A stretch of 8,869 bases of DNA from Bacteroidota bacterium (lineage in GTDB: Bacteria > Bacteroidota > Rhodothermia > Balneolales > HLUCCA01), in contig DLXM01000077.1 in assembly GCA_003448835.1 (NCBI GenBank), positions 1-8,869 of the forward strand, read 5' to 3'. Under the pieces are notes generated by a model. That model worked only from the letters and a program-made list of their open reading frames with translations. It had not been told where the DNA came from and did not search any database. Below are positions 1 through 7,418 of the stretch, piece by piece. The first letter of the stretch is position 1. The number at the start of each line of letters is the position of its first letter. A program made the position numbers and the translations under genes.

Positions 1-1367
1 CCCATTATAGCTGAAGTCGGACTCAACATTTCCCGCATACCAGGCCCACCTACCGGACCTTCATAACGAATTACAAGTACGTCACCTTTTACTACTGTAC
101 CATCCAAAATTGCTTTTAAAGCAGATTCTTCTGAAGGATAAACCCTGGCCTTACCTTCGAATCTTAATCCCTCTTTGCCGCTTATTTTAGCTATAGCACC
201 TTCCGGAGCAAGATTTCCATATAAAACTACGAGGTGTGAGTTTGGTTTAATTGGATTCTCAAATGATCTGACAATTTCTTGATTTGCCGGATAAGGTTTT
301 ACATCTTTCAAATTCTCAGCCAGCGTATCACCGGTGACAGTCATACAATCACCATGTAAAAATCCATTATCCAATAGCATTTTCATCAATGGCTGGATAC
401 CTCCGATTTCGATTAGCTCCGACATCAAGAATTTTCCACTGGGTTTAACATCTGCTAAAACCGGGACTTTTTCACCTAATTGAGTGAAATCTTCCAAAGT
501 AATATCAATTCCAGCTGTATGTGCAATCGCCAGTAAATGAAGAACCGCATTTGTTGATCCACCCAATGCAATAGTAACTGTAATCGCGTTTTCAAAAGCT
601 TTTTTAGTGAGAATATCTGAAGGACGAATCCCTTTTTCCAGTAGATTTAAAACTGCAACACCAGCTCTTTGACAGTCATGATGCTTGCTTTCAGACACAG
701 CTTCTTGAGCTGAACTATTTGGTAAACTGAGTCCAAGTGCCTCAATTGCGGATGCCATTGTATTAGCCGTGTACATACCGCCACAGGATCCGGGACCAGG
801 AATGGCTGTGGACTCAACTTCGAGTAATTGCTCGTCGGAGATTGATCCTTTTGCATGAGCTCCAACTGCCTCAAAAACGGAAACGATATCGCGTCGGTTT
901 TTGCCTGGTTTAATTGTTCCTCCATACACAAAAACAGCTGGACGATTTAATCGGGCTATTGCCATTACACACCCAGGCATATTTTTGTCACAACCACCGA
1001 TGGCTACAAAGCCGTCAAATCCCTGGGCGCCCACAACAGTTTCGATTGAGTCAGCAATAACTTCTCGTGAAACCAGTGAATAACGCATGCCGGGCGTTCC
1101 CATTGAAATTCCATCAGATACTGATATCGTGTTGAACACAACACCTTTCCCGCCTGCATTTTCAATGGCCTGAGCTGTTTCATCGGCTAAAACATTTATA
1201 TGCATGTTACACGGAGTTACCATACTCCAGGTAGACGCCACCCCAATTTGTGGTTTTTTAAAATCTTCAGATTTAAATCCAACAGCTCGAAGCATGGATC
1301 TGTTTGGTGCGCGATCGGCACCATCAACTACGATCGACGAGTGCGACCTCAATTCATTCTGGCTCAT
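1..1367 (-). CDS. ilvD: Dihydroxy-acid dehydratase (5' part; cut by the left window edge)
   Basis: IlvD dehydrates 2,3-dihydroxy-isovalerate and 2,3-dihydroxy-3-methylvalerate to the 2-keto acids that become valine, leucine and isoleucine; it is a cytoplasmic Fe-S, Mg-dependent enzyme. The reading frame is open from the ATG at 1367 to the window edge (455 codons). Family motifs are clear: the N-terminal start of the short, roughly 560-residue class (DRAPNRSMLRAVG, residues 18-30), TPCN with Cys53, the GGCDKNMPGC box with Cys126 and Lys128 (the lysine carbamylated to hold Mg in this family), and GPGSCGGM with Cys195. These three cysteines are the expected cluster ligands. GGSTNAVLH lies near residue 269, GNLAPEGA near 384 and YEGPVGGPGM near 435. 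About 100 C-terminal residues lie outside the window. The start is supported by an AGGGA five bases upstream. It follows the short-chain dehydrogenase on the same strand after a 69-bp gap, so co-transcription is possible but not shown. No frameshift or missing catalytic residue was seen. Confidence 0.97.
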   Translation of the reverse strand, partial: MSQNELRSHSSIVVDGADRAPNRSMLRAVGFKSEDFKKPQIGVASTWSMVTPCNMHINVLADETAQAIENAGGKGVVFNTISVSDGISMGTPGMRYSLVSREVIADSIETVVGAQGFDGFVAIGGCDKNMPGCVMAIARLNRPAVFVYGGTIKPGKNRRDIVSVFEAVGAHAKGSISDEQLLEVESTAIPGPGSCGGMYTANTMASAIEALGLSLPNSSAQEAVSESKHHDCQRAGVAVLNLLEKGIRPSDILTKKAFENAITVTIALGGSTNAVLHLLAIAHTAGIDITLEDFTQLGEKVPVLADVKPSGKFLMSELIEIGGIQPLMKMLLDNGFLHGDCMTVTGDTLAENLKDVKPYPANQEIVRSFENPIKPNSHLVVLYGNLAPEGAIAKISGKEGLRFEGKARVYPSEESALKAILDGTVVKGDVLVIRYEGPVGGPGMREMLSPTSAIM

Positions 1368-1372
1368 AAATT

Positions 1373-1377
1373 TCCCT
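1373..1377 (-). promoter_or_regulatory. Ribosome binding site of ilvD
   Basis: On the minus strand AGGGA lies five bases before the ATG at 1367. It is a better Shine-Dalgarno match than those of most other genes here, and it fixes the ilvD start. Confidence 0.5.
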
Positions 1378-1410
1378 AACTACAATTCTTGTTATGTCAC
1401 GCAATATGTG

Positions 1411-1430
1411 AAAAAAATCTGATTTACAGA
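1411..1430 (-). terminator. Weak terminator-like hairpin between the dehydrogenase gene and ilvD
   Basis: Read on the minus strand, TCTG-TAAAT-CAGA is followed directly by seven T residues. It begins 6 bases after the stop codon of the short-chain dehydrogenase. The stem is only 4 bp with two G-C pairs, so it may be a weak terminator or a partial stop before ilvD; it may also be chance in AT-rich DNA. No convincing promoter for ilvD was seen in the remaining 43 bp. Confidence 0.3.
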
Positions 1431-1436
1431 AGTCAA

Positions 1437-2237
1437 TTATCCTTTAAATTTTATCATTCTTTGGACTCTAAAAACTAACCATGGAAACCATCGCATCATA
1501 TAAACACTTAGAACTTCGGGTCCACCGATATAGAATTCATTTCTACCACGCGCAATTTTTTTTAACATTTTTCGAGCAAAAACATCCGCGGACATGCCTT
1601 TTTGATGTGTTTTATCCGTTATATTGTGCGGTTTCCCATCAGCGGTAACTGCATTTTTTGAGACATTTGTGAGGATGTATCCCGGACACACAACACTAAC
1701 TCGAACTCCATGCTGGTGCAATTCTGATCTGAGGGTATCAAAATAGCCCTGAAGTGCGTGTTTAGTTGCACAATAGGTACTTCTTCCAGGAACGGAGATT
1801 TTGCCAAGTACACTGCTTACTACATTAATGTGTCCTGCCCCGCGTTGAATCATAAAGGGCACAACATGTCTTGTTAATTCAATTGTACCGAAATAATTCA
1901 CATCGAAAATACCTTTTTCAACGCTCAGATTCGTGTTTTGAGCTAATGAACGCTGACTCACACCTCCATTATTGATTAAAATATCAATATGCCCTTTCCA
2001 GGATACCGCTTCATCCGTTTTAGATTTCAAACTTGAATGGTCACTCAGGTCCAGTTCTAAAACTTTAAATCGATCTGCAGTTGTGCCGGTCTCCATTACC
2101 ACTCGCTGAAGTTCGTCCTTGCGACGAGAAGAAAGTATCACATAAGCACCTTCCTTTAGTAGTCCGTGGACAAGACTTTCTCCAATTCCGGATGAAGCCC
2201 CGGTTATCCATACGACTTTGTTTGAATAGTAGCTCAT
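1437..2237 (-). CDS. Short-chain dehydrogenase/reductase, DHRS7-like
   Basis: This is a complete 266-residue NAD(P)(H)-dependent oxidoreductase of the classical SDR family. The Rossmann cofactor motif TGASSGIG is at residues 12-19, and the Ser-Arg-Arg after the second beta strand (37-39) suggests NADP(H) preference. The strand-4 motif reads NNGG (89-92) in place of the usual NNAG. The catalytic set is Asn114, Ser142, Tyr155 and Lys159 (YCATK), with the normal 13-residue Ser-Tyr spacing. PG is at 185-186. The tail ends in a hydrophobic, basic stretch (MMRWFPWLVFRVQRMIKFKG, 247-266) like that of DHRS7/DHRS7B-type members, which may hold the enzyme against a membrane. The substrate cannot be told from sequence. 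The only ATG matching the normal family N-terminus is at 2237; the upstream AAGAG is too close to be a good ribosome site. It runs divergently from the two-component genes and ahead of ilvD. Confidence 0.93.
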   Translation of the reverse strand: MSYYSNKVVWITGASSGIGESLVHGLLKEGAYVILSSRRKDELQRVVMETGTTADRFKVLELDLSDHSSLKSKTDEAVSWKGHIDILINNGGVSQRSLAQNTNLSVEKGIFDVNYFGTIELTRHVVPFMIQRGAGHINVVSSVLGKISVPGRSTYCATKHALQGYFDTLRSELHQHGVRVSVVCPGYILTNVSKNAVTADGKPHNITDKTHQKGMSADVFARKMLKKIARGRNEFYIGGPEVLSVYMMRWFPWLVFRVQRMIKFKG

Positions 2238-2243
2238 ACTCTT

Positions 2244-2262
2244 AAAATTTGATTCGAATTTT
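2244..2262. promoter_or_regulatory. Near-perfect 19-bp palindrome in the divergent promoter region (candidate operator)
   Basis: AAAATTTGA-T-TCGAATTTT pairs at 8 of 9 positions around a central T. It lies 7 bp upstream of the dehydrogenase start and 75-93 bp upstream of the response regulator start, where a dimeric regulator could act on both genes. AT-rich composition makes chance palindromes more likely. No clear -35/-10 or -33/-7 promoter could be assigned in this region on either strand. Confidence 0.3.
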
Positions 2263-2336
2263 GTTTCTTTATGAATATATCATGATGTTCGACTAATCGG
2301 AATGTGAATGATAGCTTTTCTTATATTGTTGAGTGC

Positions 2337-3062
2337 ATGAACGAAATGAAAACTATGTCCCCAACTATTTTACTTGTTGAAGATGAGGTTGTTGCTGCAG
2401 AGATGTTAACTACATTTTTGGAGCTCAATAATTTTAATGTGATATCGATTCAGGATGGACAAATTGCTTTGGATTTACTCAGATCGACGAAACTACCCAT
2501 TGATTTAGCCATTTTGGATATCATGGTTCCGGGTGTTGATGGGAAGGAATTATGTAGCTACATCCGAAAACACCCTCAATTCGGACAAATCCCGGTTATC
2601 TTTTTAACTGCGAAGGATCAGGAACAGGATGAAATTATGGGACTCAATCTGGGGGCGGATGATTACATTCCTAAGCCCGCCAGCCTGAATTTAATTTTAG
2701 CTCACGTTAAGACATTACTTAGACGAAGGGGAATACAACCGGACGAAGAACTCCGGTTCGGAGATATTAGAATTGAGTTGTCATCCGGGTTAGTACAGGT
2801 TGCTGAAAACCCGGTAGATTTAACTCTTCGGGAAATGAAAATATTAGAGTTATTATTTCGCAGTCCGAAACGGGTATTTTCACGCCAGGAAATTCTAGAA
2901 CATATTTCTGATGATGAAAAGCATGTATTTGATCGAACAATTGATGCTCACATAAAGAATTTAAGGCTGAAACTTGGGAAAAGTGGTCAAATTATCAAGA
3001 CATATCGTGGACTCGGGTATGGATTAGACCGATCGTATGTTTTGGATACAAACAGTCGTTGA
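2337..3062 (+). CDS. Two-component response regulator, OmpR/PhoB family
   Basis: This is a DNA-binding response regulator that should be phosphorylated by the kinase encoded 14 bp downstream. Numbered from the ATG at 2337 (241 residues), the receiver domain spans about 9-128: the acidic pocket is in LVEDE (Glu15-Asp16-Glu17), the phospho-acceptor Asp61 sits in LAILDIMVPG, Thr91 in FLTAKD, and Lys113 in the KP motif. The winged-helix output domain spans about 137-231, with LTLREMKILELL at 162-173, the recognition-helix region DRTIDAHIKNLRLKLG at 199-214, and the wing ending in TYRGLGYGLD. The start is uncertain: GTG at 2304 (252 residues) and ATGs at 2346 and 2355 are also in frame, and none has a strong ribosome site. 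The 2355 start would give the shortest normal N-terminus. Target genes are unknown; the divergent dehydrogenase gene and autoregulation are the obvious first candidates. Confidence 0.95.
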   Translation: MNEMKTMSPTILLVEDEVVAAEMLTTFLELNNFNVISIQDGQIALDLLRSTKLPIDLAILDIMVPGVDGKELCSYIRKHPQFGQIPVIFLTAKDQEQDEIMGLNLGADDYIPKPASLNLILAHVKTLLRRRGIQPDEELRFGDIRIELSSGLVQVAENPVDLTLREMKILELLFRSPKRVFSRQEILEHISDDEKHVFDRTIDAHIKNLRLKLGKSGQIIKTYRGLGYGLDRSYVLDTNSR

Positions 3063-3076
3063 AATGGTTTAAATAG

Positions 3077-4456
3077 ATGAAAATTCGAAATAAAATATCG
3101 CTCACATTTATTCTGTTATTGATTTTTGGAGTTACTGCAGTCAGTAGTTATGCAATTCTATTTATTCGAAATTATTTGCTTGAAGAAGGCGAAAGAACTA
3201 TTAAATCGCACGCAGAATGGATTTCATTGACCATATCTAATGCATGGGATAACGATGTAGATTTGAATAAGGTTGCCGCTATTCAAAATGTATCCGGTTA
3301 CGAAATCGTGATTTATGATGAAGATGGTGGATTATTGTTCGCATCGATTTCATCAAATATTGGTCCTGATCCATCCCCTGAAATTCTTGGAATTTTGCAA
3401 TCTGAGCAAACAGTTTTAATAAATTCACCCGATCAAGATCGGATTTATGTGTTTGCCAGGTTTGAAACTCGACCGGACGAACATCAATTAATACGAATTT
3501 CGCGAGAAAAAGAATTGATCTATGAACCTATTACTACGATTCGGTGGATTATATACTCCGGAATGTTTATATCGATTGGATTGATTTTGCTGGTGAGTAA
3601 TCTCATCGCTCGTTATTTATCCAGACCGATAATGGAACTTAAAGCATCGGCACAAAAAGTATCGGAAGGGAAGGCTAATAGTGTCACCATTTCTGATCGA
3701 TCGGATGAATTTGCTGATTTAGCCATGTCAATTAATTCAATGGCTCAGCAATTGCGAGAGGATAATGAAAGGCTGGCGAAAGTTCATGATAAACAATCCA
3801 GATTTTTTGAGGATATCACACATGAAGTTCGTAACCCACTCCATACAATTATGGCTTCAATGGAATTGTTAGAAAGTGGAAAACTGGATGCAGAAAAACA
3901 GCGCAGGTATATTCAAAATGCAAAGGGTCAGACGGAGCGAATGAGTAGTCTTTTTAAAGATCTGTTAACGCTGCAACGTTATGATTCTGATGAAAATTTC
4001 ATACAGTCGCAATGGTTTGATCTGCAACGTATCACCAGTCACCTTGAGGAAATATATCTGGATGAAGTTCAACAAAAAGGTATTCGATTTGTTATTCAGA
4101 AAACTCCAAGTAGAGTTCTGGCTGATGCACCAAAAATTGAACAGGTACTGGATAATTTGTTATCGAATGCGATAAAATACACCAGTGATGGGGAAGTCAA
4201 ACTTGCTTATGAGGTTACCGATAAAAAAGTTACTATCACAGTGAGTGACACCGGAATTGGAATAGACGAAGAACACAAGAAAAACCTGTTTGATCGTTTT
4301 TTTCGCACAGATAAAGCCCGTTCACGTGATAGCGGGGGTACCGGACTTGGGTTAGCCGTAGTAAAAAGTATTCTGGATGCACATGGGTCTGAAATTCATG
4401 TCGAAAGTAAACTGGGTAGTGGGACAAAATTTTGGTTTCAACTGACTGCTAAATGA
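3077..4456 (+). CDS. Membrane-bound sensor histidine kinase
   Basis: This 459-residue inner-membrane kinase is the likely partner of the response regulator just upstream. Transmembrane helix 1 is at about residues 8-30 and helix 2 at about 157-178; between them is a periplasmic sensor region of about 125 residues. That region contains YEIVIYDEDGGLLFAS (75-90), a pattern like PAS/Cache-type extracytoplasmic sensors, but I cannot name a ligand. A HAMP linker follows (about 178-230, RYLSRPIMELKASAQKV), then the HisKA dimerisation domain with His249 in DITHEVRNPL. The ATPase domain has the N box (Asn360 and Asn364 in LDNLLSNAIKY), the G1 box DTGIG (391-395), the F box FDRFF (405-409) and the G2 box GGTGLGL (420-426). 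All expected catalytic elements are present. The stop codon is 2 bp from the end of the convergent outer-membrane gene, which leaves no room for a separate terminator. Confidence 0.95.
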   Translation: MKIRNKISLTFILLLIFGVTAVSSYAILFIRNYLLEEGERTIKSHAEWISLTISNAWDNDVDLNKVAAIQNVSGYEIVIYDEDGGLLFASISSNIGPDPSPEILGILQSEQTVLINSPDQDRIYVFARFETRPDEHQLIRISREKELIYEPITTIRWIIYSGMFISIGLILLVSNLIARYLSRPIMELKASAQKVSEGKANSVTISDRSDEFADLAMSINSMAQQLREDNERLAKVHDKQSRFFEDITHEVRNPLHTIMASMELLESGKLDAEKQRRYIQNAKGQTERMSSLFKDLLTLQRYDSDENFIQSQWFDLQRITSHLEEIYLDEVQQKGIRFVIQKTPSRVLADAPKIEQVLDNLLSNAIKYTSDGEVKLAYEVTDKKVTITVSDTGIGIDEEHKKNLFDRFFRTDKARSRDSGGTGLGLAVVKSILDAHGSEIHVESKLGSGTKFWFQLTAK

Positions 4457-4458
4457 TT

Positions 4459-6513
4459 CTAAAATCGGTATCTCATTTGCATAGCTAAATTAAATCGACT
4501 GTTTCCAAAAGTAGAATCCTGGTTTGTACCAATAATATATCGATCCGAATAAAGCACTCTTCCGATTTTCATTCTCATGATCAATTTTTTCCAAAATTCG
4601 AGATGTAACATGAGATAACTTCTATGTCCCATGCCGGAAAATGAGGGCATACTCAAAGAATTTATCATATCATATTCATAAAAATATAATCTGGACTGAT
4701 GATCCGAGGCATTAAAAACAGTGTGCTGGATGTAGATATAATGTGATTTGACTTGCAATCTTATCATTTGAGATAAACCGATGCCCTTGTATCGTTGATT
4801 CTCAATCTCTTGTCGATTGAATTCTAGTCGTTGTACTGAGAGTATATTTTTTACCAACTGAGTCCGTAGTTGTAGTTTTACAGCATTAGAAATATGGTCA
4901 GTCCTTTGATTAATTTCACGGTTAAATTCATCCAGATTTATTTGATTATTTAATCTGGATTTCGCTCTGAATGTGATTTCTAATCTTGTGGTTTTATTGA
5001 TGCGATTGATTGATTTCAATCCGAGTTCATGCCCAGAAATAGGTGCAATGGTACCAAATCTTACATCGTGTGATTGATATCGATCACCCCAGGATTCAAT
5101 TGTGGTCGAAGACTGTGGACGATATCTGATCCAGAATCCAACGCCACTTTCATTACCATTTCCACTAAATGCTGATGGCGCATTTCCAAGAAAAGGTTTA
5201 AATCCGGTAGAATAGTGACGATGCCAGACACCCATGTTTAAATTTTCCCAACTACCTTGAATCGAATGAACGATTCCAGAACCATTTTTTACTCCGGCAA
5301 TTTCAAAAGTATAAATTAGATCTTGGTTCTGAATTGACCCACTAAGAGAAGTTTCGAATCCACTTTTCCCGGAAAAATCGTGCTCATAGGACACTCCATT
5401 ACGGGTTGTGATTGGTTTTCCAAATTGATGATATAGCCCCATTAGTCCCAATGTGAATTGAATTTCCTTAAACCTTCGATTATATCTGATCACACTACCA
5501 ATAGTACTGACTCGCATATTGTGATGTTTCAGCAAATCGTTTTGGGTCCGGATATGATTATACCAGGATGGCAAATAGTATAGACTATCATTTACAGATG
5601 AAGTCAATTTTCTGGATGCACCAATCAAGGTCAATTGTACTCCATTAACATTTGATGTTAAGCCAATACCTCGTAAAAATTTGCCAGAAGTTGATGAGCT
5701 GTTTTGGGAGATTGTTGATACGCTAGTGTTTAATGTGCGAACAGACCTGGAGTCAACACGCATGGTTCCCGAAGCAGCGATACTACCCAATCCGAATCGC
5801 ACTTTAAAATCACCTAAATAGATTCCAGTTAAATAGGAGTTCTTTATTCCTACATTTTCCAATTCATCAGGATTCAAATAGATTGAGTATGTTGATTGTC
5901 CATTCGTTAGGGGATAATTATGAGATTCTCCCGAAACTTTATTTCTGGCCACATTTACTCTGGATTGGCCCATTTGAACAGCAACATGTTCTTTAAGTGC
6001 TTGATTACTGCCACGATAATATGAATCTGGACCGTAACCGATTGGTACGGGGCTTAATCCGGATATTTTTATATCAAAATGTCCGGTAAAATTTGATCTT
6101 ATTTGATCCCATTTTGTTGTTGAATTTATTTTTTGTCTAGGTTTTTCATTGCTGAATTGAATAAATACGTTTAACAAATCAACAATTTTCTGATCTGATT
6201 TGAGATTTTCCTGAAATGATGCAATTGTCATATTCTCAGCATTTAATGACTCTTTCCACGAAATAATAGATGTTATTTCAAACTCATCCAGGATTCTGAA
6301 ATCGATTAGATGACTTTCATCAAGATTTTCGATCGGTATTGGATTCTGTGCATATACTTCCAGTGAGGTAACAATTTCATACAATTGGTCATCTTCAAGC
6401 TCATCAGGTAAAAACTCTATTAAAATTTCAATCCAGTCATCGGAAGCAGAAAATTCCGTTGGAACTCCAGCCACAAATACATATATGATCAATGATATCA
6501 GTTGAATGGGCAT
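4459..6513 (-). CDS. Outer-membrane protein: degenerate helix-hairpin-helix region plus large beta-barrel
   Basis: This 684-residue exported protein resembles a Bacteroidota family that joins N-terminal helix-hairpin-helix (HhH) units to a long outer-membrane barrel; the function of that family is not known to me. Residues 1-23 are hydrophobic and look like a signal sequence, but without Lys or Arg. Residues 26-56 (acidic, helical) and 57-120 follow the family layout of a lead helix, then NPIPIENLDESHLIDF and a second, weaker HhH-like unit near 95-118. The glycines of a canonical DNA-binding hairpin are absent. From about 140 the pattern is alternating amphipathic strands with family landmarks: GDFKVRFGLG (234-243), FLRGIGL (279-285) and a final strand ending in MRYRF, whose C-terminal Phe suits BAM-mediated insertion. 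The start is forced by the in-frame TGA of the upstream gene two codons before the ATG; GAAGAG overlaps that stop. It is very likely co-expressed with the barrel gene at 6520. Confidence 0.85.
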   Translation of the reverse strand: MPIQLISLIIYVFVAGVPTEFSASDDWIEILIEFLPDELEDDQLYEIVTSLEVYAQNPIPIENLDESHLIDFRILDEFEITSIISWKESLNAENMTIASFQENLKSDQKIVDLLNVFIQFSNEKPRQKINSTTKWDQIRSNFTGHFDIKISGLSPVPIGYGPDSYYRGSNQALKEHVAVQMGQSRVNVARNKVSGESHNYPLTNGQSTYSIYLNPDELENVGIKNSYLTGIYLGDFKVRFGLGSIAASGTMRVDSRSVRTLNTSVSTISQNSSSTSGKFLRGIGLTSNVNGVQLTLIGASRKLTSSVNDSLYYLPSWYNHIRTQNDLLKHHNMRVSTIGSVIRYNRRFKEIQFTLGLMGLYHQFGKPITTRNGVSYEHDFSGKSGFETSLSGSIQNQDLIYTFEIAGVKNGSGIVHSIQGSWENLNMGVWHRHYSTGFKPFLGNAPSAFSGNGNESGVGFWIRYRPQSSTTIESWGDRYQSHDVRFGTIAPISGHELGLKSINRINKTTRLEITFRAKSRLNNQINLDEFNREINQRTDHISNAVKLQLRTQLVKNILSVQRLEFNRQEIENQRYKGIGLSQMIRLQVKSHYIYIQHTVFNASDHQSRLYFYEYDMINSLSMPSFSGMGHRSYLMLHLEFWKKLIMRMKIGRVLYSDRYIIGTNQDSTFGNSRFNLAMQMRYRF

Positions 6514-6519
6514 GACTCT

Positions 6520-7362
6520 TCAGTTGAATTTATAACCCATTCCGAAGCCCTGACTCCATCCTAGAAATGGATGATTTTTTAATGTACCTCCGCTAATGAT
6601 ATTTTTAATTTTAAATGCTATTCCAATCATCCACTCAGATTTTGGATAATCAAATCCTGCATTTACATTGATTCGATCAAATAACAACATAGAAACAGCC
6701 CAAATCCAGTCTGGTTCTAGTCGATCTCTGAGATTAATAGCACCTAATACAGATACTGAACCATTAAGCTTGAGTTTAAATCCGGATAATACTTTTGTCT
6801 GTTGATCCAGTTTAAAATCACCGGATTCAACAATTGAAATCTGATTTATACTACCCCCAACTGAAAGATTATCAGTTATAGAAGCATGATACCCGAATCC
6901 AATCATATATTTGGAGCCGTTTCCGTATTCCGGGATGTGAACAAATTCAGAGCCAATACTCATCCCTACTCGTATTCTTTCAAATTGATACGCGACTCCC
7001 AAATTGAAAATCATTTCTTTATATAAGTCGAAACCCATATAACTGAAATCAGAACCCAAGGAAATGTTGTTGTGGGTTATTACACCTGAAAACCCGGCGT
7101 ACTGGAGTTCTTTTATTCCAAAAGGTCTAGCTGAATACCAATGTACAGACGATCCATCCAAAGCTCCGGGATTCAGTCCCAATGCAAATGAAATGGGTGC
7201 ATCGGCAACAGCCGCACCTGATAGTGAGTTTTGCTCAAAACCTGATCCAAACTGCGCCAATGCTACCGCCGGGTAATAACCTAAAACCAGAATACATACA
7301 AAACAATAAACCCAGAGGTTAATCGTCATACTGCATATACAATTTTGGTTTGAATGTGTCAT
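6520..7362 (-). CDS. PorV/PorQ-like (UPF0164-type) outer-membrane beta-barrel protein
   Basis: The product is a predicted outer-membrane barrel of about 280 residues. From the ATG at 7362, a hydrophobic signal segment (about 16-36) ends in AVALA, with cleavage expected before Gln37. The mature N-terminus contains the pattern LSGAAVADAPISFALGLNPGAL (47-68), matching the 'GGAxVAxxDxxxxxxNPAGL' hallmark of the PorV/PorQ/FadL-related barrels, although Gly replaces the usual Ala after NP. The rest is alternating strands and Gly-rich turns, ending YKFN. Relatives of this shape are known in Bacteroidota; PorV itself shuttles type IX secretion substrates, but this protein cannot be assigned that job from sequence alone. 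The start is uncertain: TTG at 7374 and ATG at 7329 are in frame. The 7329 start gives a compact 25-residue signal peptide, and only the TTG form places an Arg before the hydrophobic core. It is the first gene of the pair with the HhH-barrel gene, 6 bp downstream. Confidence 0.8.
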   Translation of the reverse strand: MTHSNQNCICSMTINLWVYCFVCILVLGYYPAVALAQFGSGFEQNSLSGAAVADAPISFALGLNPGALDGSSVHWYSARPFGIKELQYAGFSGVITHNNISLGSDFSYMGFDLYKEMIFNLGVAYQFERIRVGMSIGSEFVHIPEYGNGSKYMIGFGYHASITDNLSVGGSINQISIVESGDFKLDQQTKVLSGFKLKLNGSVSVLGAINLRDRLEPDWIWAVSMLLFDRINVNAGFDYPKSEWMIGIAFKIKNIISGGTLKNHPFLGWSQGFGMGYKFN

Positions 7363-7418
7363 TCGATTACTCAAATCAAATCATTATCATTAAATTGTCT
7401 TTAGTTCTGTACTTATTC

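Noticed and set aside
647..931. Open frame of 94 codons on the minus strand
   Set aside because: It lies wholly inside ilvD in another frame, has no family features, and the ilvD frame is fully conserved across it.
901..1422. Two plus-strand open frames (901-1083 and 1204-1422) opposite the ilvD N-terminal half
   Set aside because: They are antisense to strongly conserved IlvD motifs; their compositions look like reverse-strand shadows and no ribosome site supports them.
1619..1813. Small minus-strand frame inside the short-chain dehydrogenase
   Set aside because: Out-of-frame shadow of the SDR catalytic region, with no independent signal.
3981..4427. Small frames inside the histidine kinase (plus 3981-4175, minus 4236-4427)
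   Set aside because: Both overlap the HisKA and ATPase domains, whose motifs are intact in the kinase frame.
7064..7276. Plus-strand frame of 70 codons opposite the PorV-like gene
   Set aside because: It is antisense to the signal peptide and the conserved barrel N-terminus, which are clearly coding on the minus strand.
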